Shown here piece by piece: positions 35,397 through 44,966 of a stretch of DNA of 64,000 nt (within the stretch, counting starts at the first letter, position 1; each line of letters begins with the position of its first letter). The notes under the pieces were generated by a model. The model saw only the letters and a list, made by a program, of their open reading frames with translations, was not told the origin of the DNA and searched no databases. Both the position numbers and the translations under genes were made by a program. Source of the stretch: Collinsella sp. zg1085 (GTDB taxonomy: Bacteria > Actinomycetota > Coriobacteriia > Coriobacteriales > Coriobacteriaceae); assembly GCF_018889955.1 (NCBI RefSeq), contig NZ_CP076545.1:930001-994000 (forward strand), in the 5' to 3' direction.

Positions 35397-36329
35397 TCAC
35401 TTAAAACTATTGTGACTGATGTGTCCCTGCGCGTGAAGAGCACACGTTGTAAGCGATATACGTCCATCAAGCAGACGCTCGCACACGCCTTGCACCATAA
35501 GCTCAGATACTACCAATAAACTTGCTTGTACATCTTGAGATAGTATCTGAGCAACTTCTTCTATATGCAAAGGACTTGCAATAAGAGCCTCCATGAGCCG
35601 ATGTATTGCTTGTGTACCCTGTGCAGTTGTTTGAGATGTGGGACGAGAAAAGCGAAGCACCTCAAAAATACGCGAAATGGCCATCTCAAGGTCATCTTCA
35701 TCGGCTATGCAGGTAGCACCAGTTGCAATAAGATAATTGCTACCTCGTGACAGTTTTGACAAAATCGAACCTGGAACTGCAAGCAATTCACGCTCTAGCT
35801 CAATAGCTGCTTCAGCAGTGGTAAACGTGCCCGAAGGCATACCAGCCTCAGTAACAAGCAGTGCTTTTGCAAGTGCAGCAATTATTCTATTTCGCCGAGG
35901 AAAAGCCCAACGTCGTGGTTCTTGCCCCCACGGGTCAAGTGACACAATGGCGCCACCTTGCTCAAGTGTTTGGTCAAAGAGTCTGCGCGACGAACGTGGA
36001 TACACAACATCTGCCCCACATCCCAACACTGCAATGTGCTTTCCTCCTGCTTTAAGCGCTGCTAATCCAGCAGCGCAGTCACACCCACGGGCACCACCTG
36101 AGATTACAACTATGTTTGATTCTGCAGCTACACGTGCCGCCATTTCAGCAATAGCAATACCATAGGGCGTTGCCAGTCGTGCGCCTACAATAGCAAGTCC
36201 TGCCTCGTGCAAAACATCAACATTACCACGTACATACAAGACAGGCGGGGCGTCCATAAGGTCGCGTACTGAGCTTGGATAGGTTTCATCACTGATAGCT
36301 AACTCATGGCGTGGATAGTCAGATGACAT
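35397..36329 (-). CDS. dprA: DNA-processing protein DprA
   Basis: DprA loads RecA on incoming single-stranded DNA during natural transformation. The 310 aa protein has the Rossmann-like core (AIVGARLATPYG, VISGGARGCDCAAG, VLGCGADVVYP, FPRRNRIIAAL, TEAGMPSGTFTTA, VPGS) and a short C-terminal winged-helix segment. ATG 36329 overlaps the comM stop by 11 bases and has AAGGAAGG upstream. Together with comM it suggests DNA uptake or general DNA handling. Confidence 0.95.
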   Translation of the reverse strand: MSSDYPRHELAISDETYPSSVRDLMDAPPVLYVRGNVDVLHEAGLAIVGARLATPYGIAIAEMAARVAAESNIVVISGGARGCDCAAGLAALKAGGKHIAVLGCGADVVYPRSSRRLFDQTLEQGGAIVSLDPWGQEPRRWAFPRRNRIIAALAKALLVTEAGMPSGTFTTAEAAIELERELLAVPGSILSKLSRGSNYLIATGATCIADEDDLEMAISRIFEVLRFSRPTSQTTAQGTQAIHRLMEALIASPLHIEEVAQILSQDVQASLLVVSELMVQGVCERLLDGRISLTTCALHAQGHISHNSFK

Positions 36330-37845
36330 TGCCCATCCTTCCTTGATACATTGCACTTTCCAGAAGATGTTGAGTTGAAACTGCCTCTGATTCATCCATA
36401 TCAGCTATAGTTCGTGCCACCCGGCAAAGGCGCATAATCCCGCGCCCTGTTAGGTGATTGCGAGAAGCAACGCCAACAAGCGCCTGTGTGCCATCTCTAT
36501 CAAGTTGAAATGCTTTTGCAAGCCCATCGATACCAGGTCTTTTCGTTAGTACTTCCGCCTCAGGATTATGGGCTTTTCGCCAAGCGGCAAAATAAACAGC
36601 TCTCTCAACTAACATAGACAAATCATGAGTTGAAAGCCCCTCTGCCCCTTCAACAATAAGCTGAGGATTGGGTCGATGAATATCAAGCGTGATGTCAATA
36701 CGGTCAATAAGAGGTCCTGCAAGCTTTGCTTGATAGCGCTCAACAGCATGATGCTGACATGAGCAGGGAACATCGCGATCACCTAAATAACCGCAAGGAC
36801 ACGGATTGCTGGCTGCCAAAAGCTGAAAACGAGCAGGAAAGCTAAAGACACCATCGACACGAACAATTCTGAGACAACCTTCTTCAAGCGGTTGGCGGAG
36901 TAACTGAAGAATAGACTGAGGAAACTCGGCAAGTTCATCTAAAAAGAGCACGCCACCGTGTGCCAGGCTCACCTCACCGGGGCGCACTGGTCGCCCACCG
37001 CCCACGAGGCCTGCCGATGAAATACTATGATGAGGACTGCGAAAAGGTCGAATGCCCGCGATAATCCCCGCAGTATTTTCTCCCACAACCGAATGAATAC
37101 GCAGGGCTTCCCAATACGCTGATGCCTGTATAGGAGGCAGCAAGGATGTCATGCGGCGTGCAAGCATGGTCTTTCCAGCTCCTGGGGGACCTACCATGAG
37201 CATGCCGTGATTGCCAGCAGCCGCAATGGCTAGACACCGTTTAGCCATTTCCTGTCCAATGACCTCAGAAAAATCCGGAACAGGCGCAGATGTGGCAGAG
37301 GCTTGTGTGTGCATTATCGGACGAATTGCCTCAGTAATCCCCTCTCGAAGTGATGCAATATGATGTATTTCCGCACACGGTAACTCGTCAATATCAACGT
37401 GGTCGCTCCCCTGCCCACGCACCAGCTGAAGCCCCATATCACGTGCGAGTAAAGCATAGGCAATATCACCTTTAACCGAATGTACGCTTCCATCAAGCGC
37501 AAGCTCACCGCAGAACATCTTTTCATCCAGAGCTTCTCGCGGGATTTGATGAGTAATTGCCAGAATCGCAATGAGAATCGGGAGGTCAAAACCAGTTCCC
37601 GTTTTTCGCACATCACCAGGAGACAAGTTGATGGTGATATTTTTTCGAGGCATGTCATAGCCGCCTGCGCGCAATGCAGAACGAATACGCACCCGTGCAT
37701 CTAAAACAGCAGCATCGCCGAGCCCCACAATACACATACCCGGTATTCCACCTGAAAGCGAAACTTCAACGGTCACAGGCACTGCATCAATTCCTCTTAA
37801 ACAAGCAGCGTGCACAGCAAAGGAAATCTCCTGAGTGCAACTCAT
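36319..37845 (-). CDS. comM: ComM/YifB-type Mg-chelatase-like AAA+ ATPase
   Basis: ComM is a hexameric helicase that promotes branch migration during transformation. The 508 aa protein has an N-terminal Lon-protease-like domain (VEVSLSGGIPGMCIVGLGD, NLSPGDVRKTG), the Walker A VGPPGAGKTML near 215, Walker B GGVLFLDELAEFP, and a zinc-finger-like CPCGYLGD...CSC segment. ATG 37845 overlaps the yraN stop (ATGA). Confidence 0.95.
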   Translation of the reverse strand: MSCTQEISFAVHAACLRGIDAVPVTVEVSLSGGIPGMCIVGLGDAAVLDARVRIRSALRAGGYDMPRKNITINLSPGDVRKTGTGFDLPILIAILAITHQIPREALDEKMFCGELALDGSVHSVKGDIAYALLARDMGLQLVRGQGSDHVDIDELPCAEIHHIASLREGITEAIRPIMHTQASATSAPVPDFSEVIGQEMAKRCLAIAAAGNHGMLMVGPPGAGKTMLARRMTSLLPPIQASAYWEALRIHSVVGENTAGIIAGIRPFRSPHHSISSAGLVGGGRPVRPGEVSLAHGGVLFLDELAEFPQSILQLLRQPLEEGCLRIVRVDGVFSFPARFQLLAASNPCPCGYLGDRDVPCSCQHHAVERYQAKLAGPLIDRIDITLDIHRPNPQLIVEGAEGLSTHDLSMLVERAVYFAAWRKAHNPEAEVLTKRPGIDGLAKAFQLDRDGTQALVGVASRNHLTGRGIMRLCRVARTIADMDESEAVSTQHLLESAMYQGRMGNVI

Positions 37846-38321
37846 ATCTCTGCATCCCATCCAAAGGCTTGAGGAATATAATGAACGTCGTAGGTGCCAT
37901 CTGGAGTAATGCTAACGCCAATAACATCAAAACGAATAGCAGGTATGGGGTAATGCTCCATCATGTAACACCCAGCAATCCTGCGATACCGCCTGCGTTT
38001 TTGTGCAGTAACACTTTCTTCGGCATAGATTTCATCTTGTTGTATACAACGACGCGTCTTAACCTCAACAAGGACAACAAGCTCATCAGCTGGGTCGAAA
38101 GCAACAATATCTGCCTCACCCTCGCTGCATCGATAATTGCGCTCAATTATCTCCATACCTTGGCTTATAAGATGAGCGGCAGCAATATCTTCCCCGAGTA
38201 CGCCTAATTCTTTTCGCGTAAGACTCGCATATAAACTGGGGCAAGACGGCTTGTCAGCTGATGCAGCTGTCTCGTGTATGAGTTCTGAATAATACAGCTG
38301 GGTGTGTCGTGTCGGGCTCAT
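37842..38321 (-). CDS. yraN: YraN family (UPF0102) endonuclease-like protein
   Basis: This 159 aa protein has a nuclease-like fold segment with GEDIAAAHLISQGMEIIERNYRC, then EADIVAFDPADELVVLVEVKTR, the E-VKxR pattern of Holliday-junction-type nucleases. The function is uncertain. The usual domain begins about residue 38, so the N-terminus carries about 35 extra residues. ATG 38321 follows GAGGAG. It opens the yraN-comM-dprA run. Confidence 0.88.
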   Translation of the reverse strand: MSPTRHTQLYYSELIHETAASADKPSCPSLYASLTRKELGVLGEDIAAAHLISQGMEIIERNYRCSEGEADIVAFDPADELVVLVEVKTRRCIQQDEIYAEESVTAQKRRRYRRIAGCYMMEHYPIPAIRFDVIGVSITPDGTYDVHYIPQAFGWDAEI

Positions 38322-38486
38322 AGAATCTCCTCTCAACTTAGGTGAGCGGAGTATCCATCATGATTTCTAGCCCAAATCTCGTATTATCTGCAACATGTCT
38401 TGCTTGAAACTCATACAAAACTCTTCGTTTTCTACTTTCCCCAGCTCATAAGCATCATCGCTAGACGCTCACTACAAAAGCTCTCC

Positions 38487-39266
38487 TCAGAATAACGACA
38501 GGTTTTGAAGAAAGTTTCCACAGAAACTTACACGGTGCAGAGGGCTTAAACCCTTCTCTTGAATTGCCTTGATATGTTGGGGTGACGCATAACCCTTGGA
38601 TTCTGCTAAGAAATAGCCCGGATACACCTTATCCAGTTCAATCATGAGCTCATCACGAGCAACTTTTGCAACAATGCTTGCCGCAGCAATACAAGCAACT
38701 CGAGCGTCCCCATGAACCACATTACGCTCGCGCTCATGGGCGCCGAGCGGGTTGCCATCCATAAGCACACAGTCGGGATTGACACCAGTATCTGCAATTG
38801 CGCCAACAACTGCACGGCGCAAAGATTGCGTGATACCCTGCGCATCAATATCTGCAGGCTCAATATGACATATCCCAACTGCATCAGCTAATTCAAGGAT
38901 TTGCGCCGATAAAACGCTTCGTTGTTGTGGACTCAGTTTTTTTGAATCGTTTAAGCCTTGAATCTCAGGAGCGTGTGGAAGTTGCAGAGCACACACGGTA
39001 AGAGGTCCTGCAAGTGAGCCGCGTCCAACCTCATCAACACCCAAAACGATACCTTCACCACCAAGCTCAAGCATATCGAGATAGAGTCCATGAACACGTT
39101 CTGACTCAAGCTGTGCGCGCTCGATTCGACGCAGAGCACGCTGGCAGGCCTTTTGCACTGAGCTTCTCGGATCATCTCTAAACAGGGCAACAAGCTCAGG
39201 AACTACCTCAAGGGGTGCCGAATTAAGCTCGGCGATTACTGCTGATGCTGTGTGCGTATGTGCCAT
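38487..39266 (-). CDS. rnhB: ribonuclease HII
   Basis: RNase HII nicks RNA in RNA-DNA hybrids and removes single ribonucleotides. The 259 aa protein has the catalytic residues in GVDEVGRGSLAGPL (Asp, Glu near 78-79) and DSKKLS, plus a later VLMDGNPLG. An N-terminal helical domain of about 70 residues precedes the core, as in the Bacillus enzyme. ATG 39266 has GAGG upstream. It lies 22 bases after the rplS terminator. Confidence 0.95.
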   Translation of the reverse strand: MAHTHTASAVIAELNSAPLEVVPELVALFRDDPRSSVQKACQRALRRIERAQLESERVHGLYLDMLELGGEGIVLGVDEVGRGSLAGPLTVCALQLPHAPEIQGLNDSKKLSPQQRSVLSAQILELADAVGICHIEPADIDAQGITQSLRRAVVGAIADTGVNPDCVLMDGNPLGAHERERNVVHGDARVACIAAASIVAKVARDELMIELDKVYPGYFLAESKGYASPQHIKAIQEKGLSPLHRVSFCGNFLQNLSLF

Positions 39267-39288
39267 GATTACCTCATTTTTAGCTCAC

Positions 39289-39314
39289 AAAAAAGGGCCG
39301 CACACGGCGACCCT
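39289..39314 (-). terminator. terminator between rplS and rnhB
   Basis: Stem GGGTCGC/GCGGCCC (with one G-T pair), loop CGTGT, then TTTTTT on the minus strand. It lies about 22 bases before the rnhB start. Confidence 0.75.
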
Positions 39315-39339
39315 CAAGATTTTCAGTAAGCAAATGTCT

Positions 39340-39681
39340 TTAGCGCTTCTCGGGAATACGAGCTGCCTTACCCACCTTATCACGAAGATAGTAAAGCTTA
39401 GCACGACGTACACGACCATGACGCACAACCTGCAACTCAGCAATCTTAGGGCTATGCAGCGGGAAGGTACGCTCAACACCAACACCAAAAGAAAGCTTAC
39501 GAACCGTAAAGGTCTCGCGGGCACCAGCACCACTCATGCGGATAACGTCACCCTGAAATACCTGGATACGCTCGCGCTCGCCCTCCTTAATGCGATAGTG
39601 CACTTTGACATTGTCGCCAACACGAACCTGGGGAATGTCTTCCCGGATTTGCTGACGCTCAATTGCGCGGATGAAGTCCAT
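39340..39681 (-). CDS. rplS: 50S ribosomal protein L19
   Basis: L19 sits at the subunit interface. The 113 aa protein has the standard core ([57 protein letters not shown]). ATG 39681 has GAGGAA upstream; earlier in-frame sequence is unlike L19. It has its own promoter (39750-39779) and terminator, so it is mainly a single-gene transcript. Confidence 0.98.
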   Translation of the reverse strand: MDFIRAIERQQIREDIPQVRVGDNVKVHYRIKEGERERIQVFQGDVIRMSGAGARETFTVRKLSFGVGVERTFPLHSPKIAELQVVRHGRVRRAKLYYLRDKVGKAARIPEKR

Positions 39682-39749
39682 GTATAGTTCCTCACTCTTC
39701 CAGAGGTGCCGCACGCGTACGCCGGCACATAGTTTGAACAAACGTTGCT

Positions 39750-39779
39750 ATTATAGGGATGTGCTGGTGCATGGGTCAA
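39750..39779 (-). promoter_or_regulatory. promoter for rplS
   Basis: The minus strand reads TTGACC (39774-39779), 18 bases, TATAAT (39750-39755). The -10 is a perfect match. The leader to rplS is about 60 bases. Confidence 0.75.
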
Positions 39780-39804
39780 GAATCAGATTCGTTCATGCAA
39801 AATA

Positions 39805-42567
39805 TCACGACTTCTCCGCAGTGAACGTGCCCGCACGCTGAAGCACCGCCTGTGCAGCCGCTAGTCTTGCTACCGGCACACGATACGGTGAACAACTTAC
39901 GTAGTCAAGCTGCGCCTCATTAAAGAACTGCACAATACTTGCTGGGTCACCACCATGCTCGCCGCAGACTCCAGTATGTATATGAGGATTTACATCTATC
40001 CCCTGCTCATGCGCCATCTCAACCAAGTTCAACACAACCTCATCAATGTGCTCAAAAGGATTTGTATCCATCAAGCCCTGTTGAAGATAGAGGGGAATAA
40101 ATTTACCTTCTGCATCATCACGTGAAAAACCAAAGCTCGTTTGCGTGAGGTCATTTGTACCAAAGCAGAAAAAGTCAGCGTAGCGAGCAATATCTCCTGC
40201 AATAAAACATGCGCGCGGAAGCTCAATCATGGTACCAATAGGAATATCAAGAGAAATGCCACGCTGTTGCTCTATGGTAGCTATGAGCTCTTCTATAACA
40301 CGGCGCATGTGAACGTGCTCACTCAAGAGCGAAACGAGTGGAATCATAATTTCGGGTTTGGGGTCAAAACCTTCCTGAACCAGCCGAGCCGTTGCCTCAA
40401 CAATAGCGCGCACCTGCATGTGCGCCAAATCTGGATAGACAAATGACAGACGCACCCCGCGAAGACCGAGCATGGGGTTAACCTCACTCAAGCTATCAAT
40501 GCGGCGAAGCCGCGTTTGCATAGCAGCAATTTCTTCTGAGTGTCCACCCTCACCTTCAAGCGCCGCAAGTTGAAGTGCAAGCATTCGGGGGTCATCGACA
40601 AATTCGTGAAGCGGCGGGTCAATGAGGCGAATGACAACAGGGCGTCCATTCATAATTTTTAGCATGTGATAAAAATCGTCAGTTTGCACAGCTAACAGCT
40701 GCTTGAGAGCCTGAGCTTGTGCGTGAGGAGAATCATTCACAATAAAGGTCTGAATGATTTCTTTGCGCTCCCCTAAAAACATATGCTCTGTTCGACATAG
40801 TCCTATCGCTTCTGCTCCAAACTTTAGTGCCAGCGCCCCATCAGCTGGAGTATCAGCATTTGCTCGTACATGAGCCGGCTTACCTGAAGGCGGCGATAAA
40901 CGAATTTCATCTGCCCAGCGAAGTACCTCAATCAGCTCAGGAGTCATAGTGCTTTCGATAAGAGGCAGAGGACCTTGAACCACAGCTCCGCTATTTCCAT
41001 CAATGGAGATAACATCTCCCTCATGAAGTTCAATAGACGTTCCCGCAACACGAATAAGCTTATTGTCAATATCAATATGCAATGCCTCAGCGCCACACAC
41101 GCAAGGCGTACCCATGCCTCGAGCGATAACAGCAGCGTGGCTCGTCTTACCGCCATGACTCGTTAGAATACCCTCCGCAACACTCATACCGCAAAAATCG
41201 TCTGGATTGGTTTCTGGGCGCACCAGTATTGTTTTGTAACCCGCTTTAACACGTGCTACTGCGTCATCAGAGCTAAAGACAATCTCGCCCACTGCAGCAC
41301 CAGGGGATGCATTAAGGCCATACGCCAGCGCCGCAATTTGGTGGCTAGGGTCAAAATGCGGATGGAGAACTTGGTCAAGCTGTTGAGGTTCAAGACGAAG
41401 GATGGCCTCCTCACGCGTAAGTATGCCTTCTTGCACCATATCAACTGCAATCTTTAAGGCAGCTTGAGCACTACGTTTACCAATACGCGTTTGAAGCATC
41501 CATAGTTTTTTGCACTCAATGGTAAATTCAATATCACACATATCTCGATAGTGTTGTTCTAACACGTCAAGTGTTTGATAGAGCTCACGCGCGGGCTTTG
41601 CAAGTTCTGGTACGTTTTTAAGATTGGAGATTGAACAGGTATTACGAATCCCTGCAACCACATCTTCACCTTGGGCATTAATGAGATAATCACCATAGGG
41701 CTCATGTATGCCTGTTGCAGGATTGCGTGTAAAGGCAACACCAGTTGCAGAGTGCATACCTCGATTGCCAAAGACCATCGCCTGTACATTTACAGCGGTA
41801 CCGAGTGCATCAGAAATATTGTATTGCTTGCGATAGAGACGTGCTCGCTCATTATCCCAGCTTGCAAATACCGCCTGAATAGCCAAAAGCACCTGGTCAG
41901 TAGCTGAGGTGGGAAATGATGCTGACCCTGTTTGTGTCTCAAGGTATGCACGTGTTTGATATGAGATTGCCTGATCAAAAATCTCGAGATAGCGCACAAC
42001 AAGCGCCTGCAACTGCTCAGTTTTGAGCTCAGCATCAGAGGCGACACCTGCTTGTTCGCGGGCATCCGCAAGAGCGTCTTCAAAAAGATTAAGCGGTATG
42101 CCCAACACAACATTGGAAAACATTTGTATAAAGCGACGATAGGAATCCCATGCAAAGCGCAAATTATTGGTGAGCGTTGCCAAACCCGCTACAGTCTCAG
42201 GGTTAAGCCCCACATTAAGAACGGTATCCATCATCCCTGGCATAGAAATAGGAGCTCCTGAGCGCACTGACACAAGCAGAGGGTTTTCTGGGTTACCCAA
42301 GCGCTTTTGACTCCGCCGTTCAAGGTCGGTGATAGCAGCTTGTATTTCATCTAACGAGCCAGCTGGCCATACTCCCTGTTCTGAATATGAAACGCAGGTT
42401 TGACAGGTGATTGTAAAACCAGCAGGTACCGGAAGCCCCATGCGTGCCATTTCGGCAAGATTGGCACCTTTTCCTCCAAGACACCACGCATCATCTGCCC
42501 CTCCTTCAGTACAATCAACTCCGTGCTCATCAGGTCCAAATCGATACACATATTGCTTGGCGGCCAT
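39805..42567 (-). CDS. ppdK: pyruvate, phosphate dikinase
   Basis: PPDK interconverts pyruvate, ATP and phosphate with PEP, AMP and PPi, giving glycolytic or gluconeogenic flexibility. The 920 aa protein has the N-terminal ATP-binding domain (GGKGANLAEM, SVRSGAPISMPGMMDTVLN), the phospho-His domain (GGKTSHAAVIARG, catalytic His in TSHAA), and the C-terminal PEP barrel (GVCGEHGGDP with the catalytic Cys). ATG 42567 is six bases after AAGGAG; an ATG directly before it is an alternative. No PPDK regulatory kinase gene is adjacent. The leader has several inverted repeats. Confidence 0.96.
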   Translation of the reverse strand: MAAKQYVYRFGPDEHGVDCTEGGADDAWCLGGKGANLAEMARMGLPVPAGFTITCQTCVSYSEQGVWPAGSLDEIQAAITDLERRSQKRLGNPENPLLVSVRSGAPISMPGMMDTVLNVGLNPETVAGLATLTNNLRFAWDSYRRFIQMFSNVVLGIPLNLFEDALADAREQAGVASDAELKTEQLQALVVRYLEIFDQAISYQTRAYLETQTGSASFPTSATDQVLLAIQAVFASWDNERARLYRKQYNISDALGTAVNVQAMVFGNRGMHSATGVAFTRNPATGIHEPYGDYLINAQGEDVVAGIRNTCSISNLKNVPELAKPARELYQTLDVLEQHYRDMCDIEFTIECKKLWMLQTRIGKRSAQAALKIAVDMVQEGILTREEAILRLEPQQLDQVLHPHFDPSHQIAALAYGLNASPGAAVGEIVFSSDDAVARVKAGYKTILVRPETNPDDFCGMSVAEGILTSHGGKTSHAAVIARGMGTPCVCGAEALHIDIDNKLIRVAGTSIELHEGDVISIDGNSGAVVQGPLPLIESTMTPELIEVLRWADEIRLSPPSGKPAHVRANADTPADGALALKFGAEAIGLCRTEHMFLGERKEIIQTFIVNDSPHAQAQALKQLLAVQTDDFYHMLKIMNGRPVVIRLIDPPLHEFVDDPRMLALQLAALEGEGGHSEEIAAMQTRLRRIDSLSEVNPMLGLRGVRLSFVYPDLAHMQVRAIVEATARLVQEGFDPKPEIMIPLVSLLSEHVHMRRVIEELIATIEQQRGISLDIPIGTMIELPRACFIAGDIARYADFFCFGTNDLTQTSFGFSRDDAEGKFIPLYLQQGLMDTNPFEHIDEVVLNLVEMAHEQGIDVNPHIHTGVCGEHGGDPASIVQFFNEAQLDYVSCSPYRVPVARLAAAQAVLQRAGTFTAEKS

Positions 42568-42618
42568 CATGGTCTCCTTCCGTGTGAAGATGTGCACTTC
42601 ACCTCAGAAATGTATAAA

Positions 42619-42636
42619 AGCTCGCAAATACGAGCT
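42619..42636 (-). promoter_or_regulatory. hairpin in ppdK leader
   Basis: Perfect 6-bp inverted repeat AGCTCG/CGAGCT with a six-base loop, followed by TTT on the minus strand. It lies about 50 bases before the ppdK start and resembles a weak attenuator. Confidence 0.35.
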
Positions 42637-42659
42637 CTGATGGCACTATATAAAGAATG

Positions 42660-42675
42660 AACAATAATAATTGTT
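42660..42675. promoter_or_regulatory. inverted repeat AACAAT-n4-ATTGTT, possible operator
   Basis: Perfect 6-bp arms. It falls at the likely transcription start downstream of the -10 candidate (42681-42686), a common place for repressor sites. The regulator is unknown. Confidence 0.35.
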
Positions 42676-42680
42676 TGCAT

Positions 42681-42727
42681 TTTATAGATAGTATGTGACC
42701 GGTTAAAAATCGCCCGTGAGCGGTCAC
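42681..42727 (-). promoter_or_regulatory. probable ppdK promoter with flanking inverted repeat
   Basis: The minus strand has TATAAA at 42681-42686 but only a poor -35 near 42704-42709. An inverted repeat, GTGACCG (42695-42701) and CGGTCAC (42721-42727), spans the -35 region. A weak -35 within a repeat suggests an activator-dependent promoter. This is inference. Confidence 0.4.
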
Positions 42728-42855
42728 GTATGTGGTTACCTTATGTAGATACCAGTTCTCACAAAGTGCAGCTAGAGCTCTATGCACTAGCTGCATTTAT
42801 ACGCCATACACAAAACAATATTTATCCTCAAGCCTTCAAAGAGGCTCTAGGAGCT

Positions 42856-44949
42856 TTAGGCTCGTTTTCCCATCTCGGCAAGATTAGCAATGCCGGTAAA
42901 AAGTGAGGTAAAGCGATTAAGAAGACGCAAACGGTTAGAACGTATCGCCTCGTCTTCATCCATAACCATGACCGCATCAAAGAAGGCATCAATGGGTTCG
43001 CGAAGCTCTGAGAGGCAGCTGAGAGCTGCCACATAATCCTTGGCATGAAGACACTCGTTAAGCCTCGTCTCAGCGCCCTCAATTGCTTGCATAAGCGCGT
43101 GCTCGGCAGGGGTGCACAGCTGCATATCAACGTTAATGCCAAGGTCTGCATTTGCAAGATGTGCGGCACGCGCAAAAGCTGTAGCCAAATCATTGAAACC
43201 CTGGCCATCGTGTGCACGCGCATCTTCAAGCGCATGCGCACGTGCAAAATAGTCTTGAGGATTTAGCAGGCTAATTGTAGACACTGCTGCAACGGTATCA
43301 GCAGCAATTCCCTCATCGCGGGCAATTTGTTGCATACGACCCAAGAAAAACTGCATGAGCTCAGCCTCTGTTGCAGCAATATCACAGGTAATGCCTTGAG
43401 CACTATAGGATTCAAGCGATGCCTGAATGAGCGGTTTCAAGTCAATGGCAAAACGCTCACGCATAATATGGATGACACCAATAGCTGCACGGCGTAATGC
43501 ATATGGGTCCTTAGAGCCAGTGGGAGGCTCACCGATGACAAACATTCCCACAATGGTGTCTAGCTTATCGGCAACAGCAACAAGTGCCCCGCAAAGTCCT
43601 GCTGGCAGCTCATCTCCTGCAAAACGAGGCCGATACTGATCACGTATGCCCTCAGCTACGTCCTCGCCCTCCCCTGCAGCCAAAGCATAATATGCGCCCA
43701 TGACACCTTGCTGACTCGTAAATTCAACAACCGCATTACTCACCAAATCTGCTTTGCACAAATGCGCAGCACGCGCTGCTGCGGCAGCAACTTTGGCACC
43801 CACACGTGCTTCATGTGTAAGCGCAAGCGTAAGGTCTTCAATACGCTCAGACTTTGCCAACACACTACCAAGCTTTTGATGGAATCCCACGCGATGTAGG
43901 CGCTCGCGAAAACTATCAAGCGATACTTTGAGGTCCTCTTCATAGAAGAACTGCGCGTCTGAGAGTCGGGCACGTACTACGCGCTCATTTCCATCGATAA
44001 CCGTAGGTGCAACTGTGGGGTCAGCATTCGATACAATAACAAAGGCAGAGCTTAGATTTCCGTCTAAGTCATAGCACGGAAAATAGCGCTGGTTAGATAA
44101 CATGGATTCGCAAATAATCTCATGTGGAACTTCAAGAAAACTCTCATCGAAATGCCCTACTAACACATCAGGACACTCACAAAGATTAACAACCTCATCA
44201 AAAACACGCTGAGGCGTATCAACACGCACCTGGAGCGCGCGCTCAATCTCAGCAATGCCTGCGCGTATACGTTCTGCACGCACAGAAGCCGGATATACCG
44301 ATGCAGCTTCAAGTACGGAAAGGTATGCCTCCGGAGAGCTAACCTTATGCGCACCTGGTCCCAACACACGGTGTCCATAGGTAACATCACCTGCACAAAG
44401 CCCTGCAAACTCAACAGGGATAATTTCTGCGCCCAAAAGCGCACAAATCCAGCGCACTGGGCGAACAAAGCTTTCCTTTGTGGTACCCCAGCGCTGAGAG
44501 CGATAATTAGGCCATTCAAGCTGGTGAATTGTTTGCTCAAATAGCTCTTTAAGCAAAGGGAGCGCAGGACGAGCAGCAAGATGACGCTCAGCAAAAACAT
44601 ACTCATGTCCATCGCTATCGCAACGCCGCACAAGCTCATCTGCACGTAAACCAAGTTTTTTTGCAAAGCCTTGAGCGGCTCGGGTAGGATTTCCTGCTTC
44701 GTCAAAGGCGATACTGGTCTTTGGCCCCCGAAGCGTTTCATGAACTTCAGGGGTGCTCGTTGCAAGGTTTTGAATAAGAATCGCAAGGCGACGCGGGCTT
44801 GAAATCACCTCAAGCGCATCAAAGGTCAAGCTAAGCTGCTTTAGACCTTCTTCGATAAGTTTTGCAAACTGGCGCTCGGCGTTTATAAGAGGAGCCGATG
44901 GCATTTCTTCAACGCCAAGTTCAAAAAGAACCGGTTTTGTCTCTACCAT
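42856..44949 (-). CDS. glyS: glycyl-tRNA synthetase beta subunit
   Basis: GlyS is the tRNA-binding subunit of the tetrameric glycyl-tRNA synthetase. The 697 aa protein has the B-subunit start (LFELGVEEMPSAPL), SSPRRLAI, the central HD-like region and a C-terminal anticodon-binding domain. ATG 44949 has AAGG upstream and follows glyQ by 17 bases. No T-box leader is visible in front of glyQ. Confidence 0.97.
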   Translation of the reverse strand: MVETKPVLFELGVEEMPSAPLINAERQFAKLIEEGLKQLSLTFDALEVISSPRRLAILIQNLATSTPEVHETLRGPKTSIAFDEAGNPTRAAQGFAKKLGLRADELVRRCDSDGHEYVFAERHLAARPALPLLKELFEQTIHQLEWPNYRSQRWGTTKESFVRPVRWICALLGAEIIPVEFAGLCAGDVTYGHRVLGPGAHKVSSPEAYLSVLEAASVYPASVRAERIRAGIAEIERALQVRVDTPQRVFDEVVNLCECPDVLVGHFDESFLEVPHEIICESMLSNQRYFPCYDLDGNLSSAFVIVSNADPTVAPTVIDGNERVVRARLSDAQFFYEEDLKVSLDSFRERLHRVGFHQKLGSVLAKSERIEDLTLALTHEARVGAKVAAAAARAAHLCKADLVSNAVVEFTSQQGVMGAYYALAAGEGEDVAEGIRDQYRPRFAGDELPAGLCGALVAVADKLDTIVGMFVIGEPPTGSKDPYALRRAAIGVIHIMRERFAIDLKPLIQASLESYSAQGITCDIAATEAELMQFFLGRMQQIARDEGIAADTVAAVSTISLLNPQDYFARAHALEDARAHDGQGFNDLATAFARAAHLANADLGINVDMQLCTPAEHALMQAIEGAETRLNECLHAKDYVAALSCLSELREPIDAFFDAVMVMDEDEAIRSNRLRLLNRFTSLFTGIANLAEMGKRA

Positions 44950-44966
44950 AGTCTAACCTTACGTCT

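Noticed and set aside
37674-38207. Plus-strand ORF of 177 codons across comM/yraN
   Set aside because: It overlaps two well-supported genes on the other strand and resembles no protein family.
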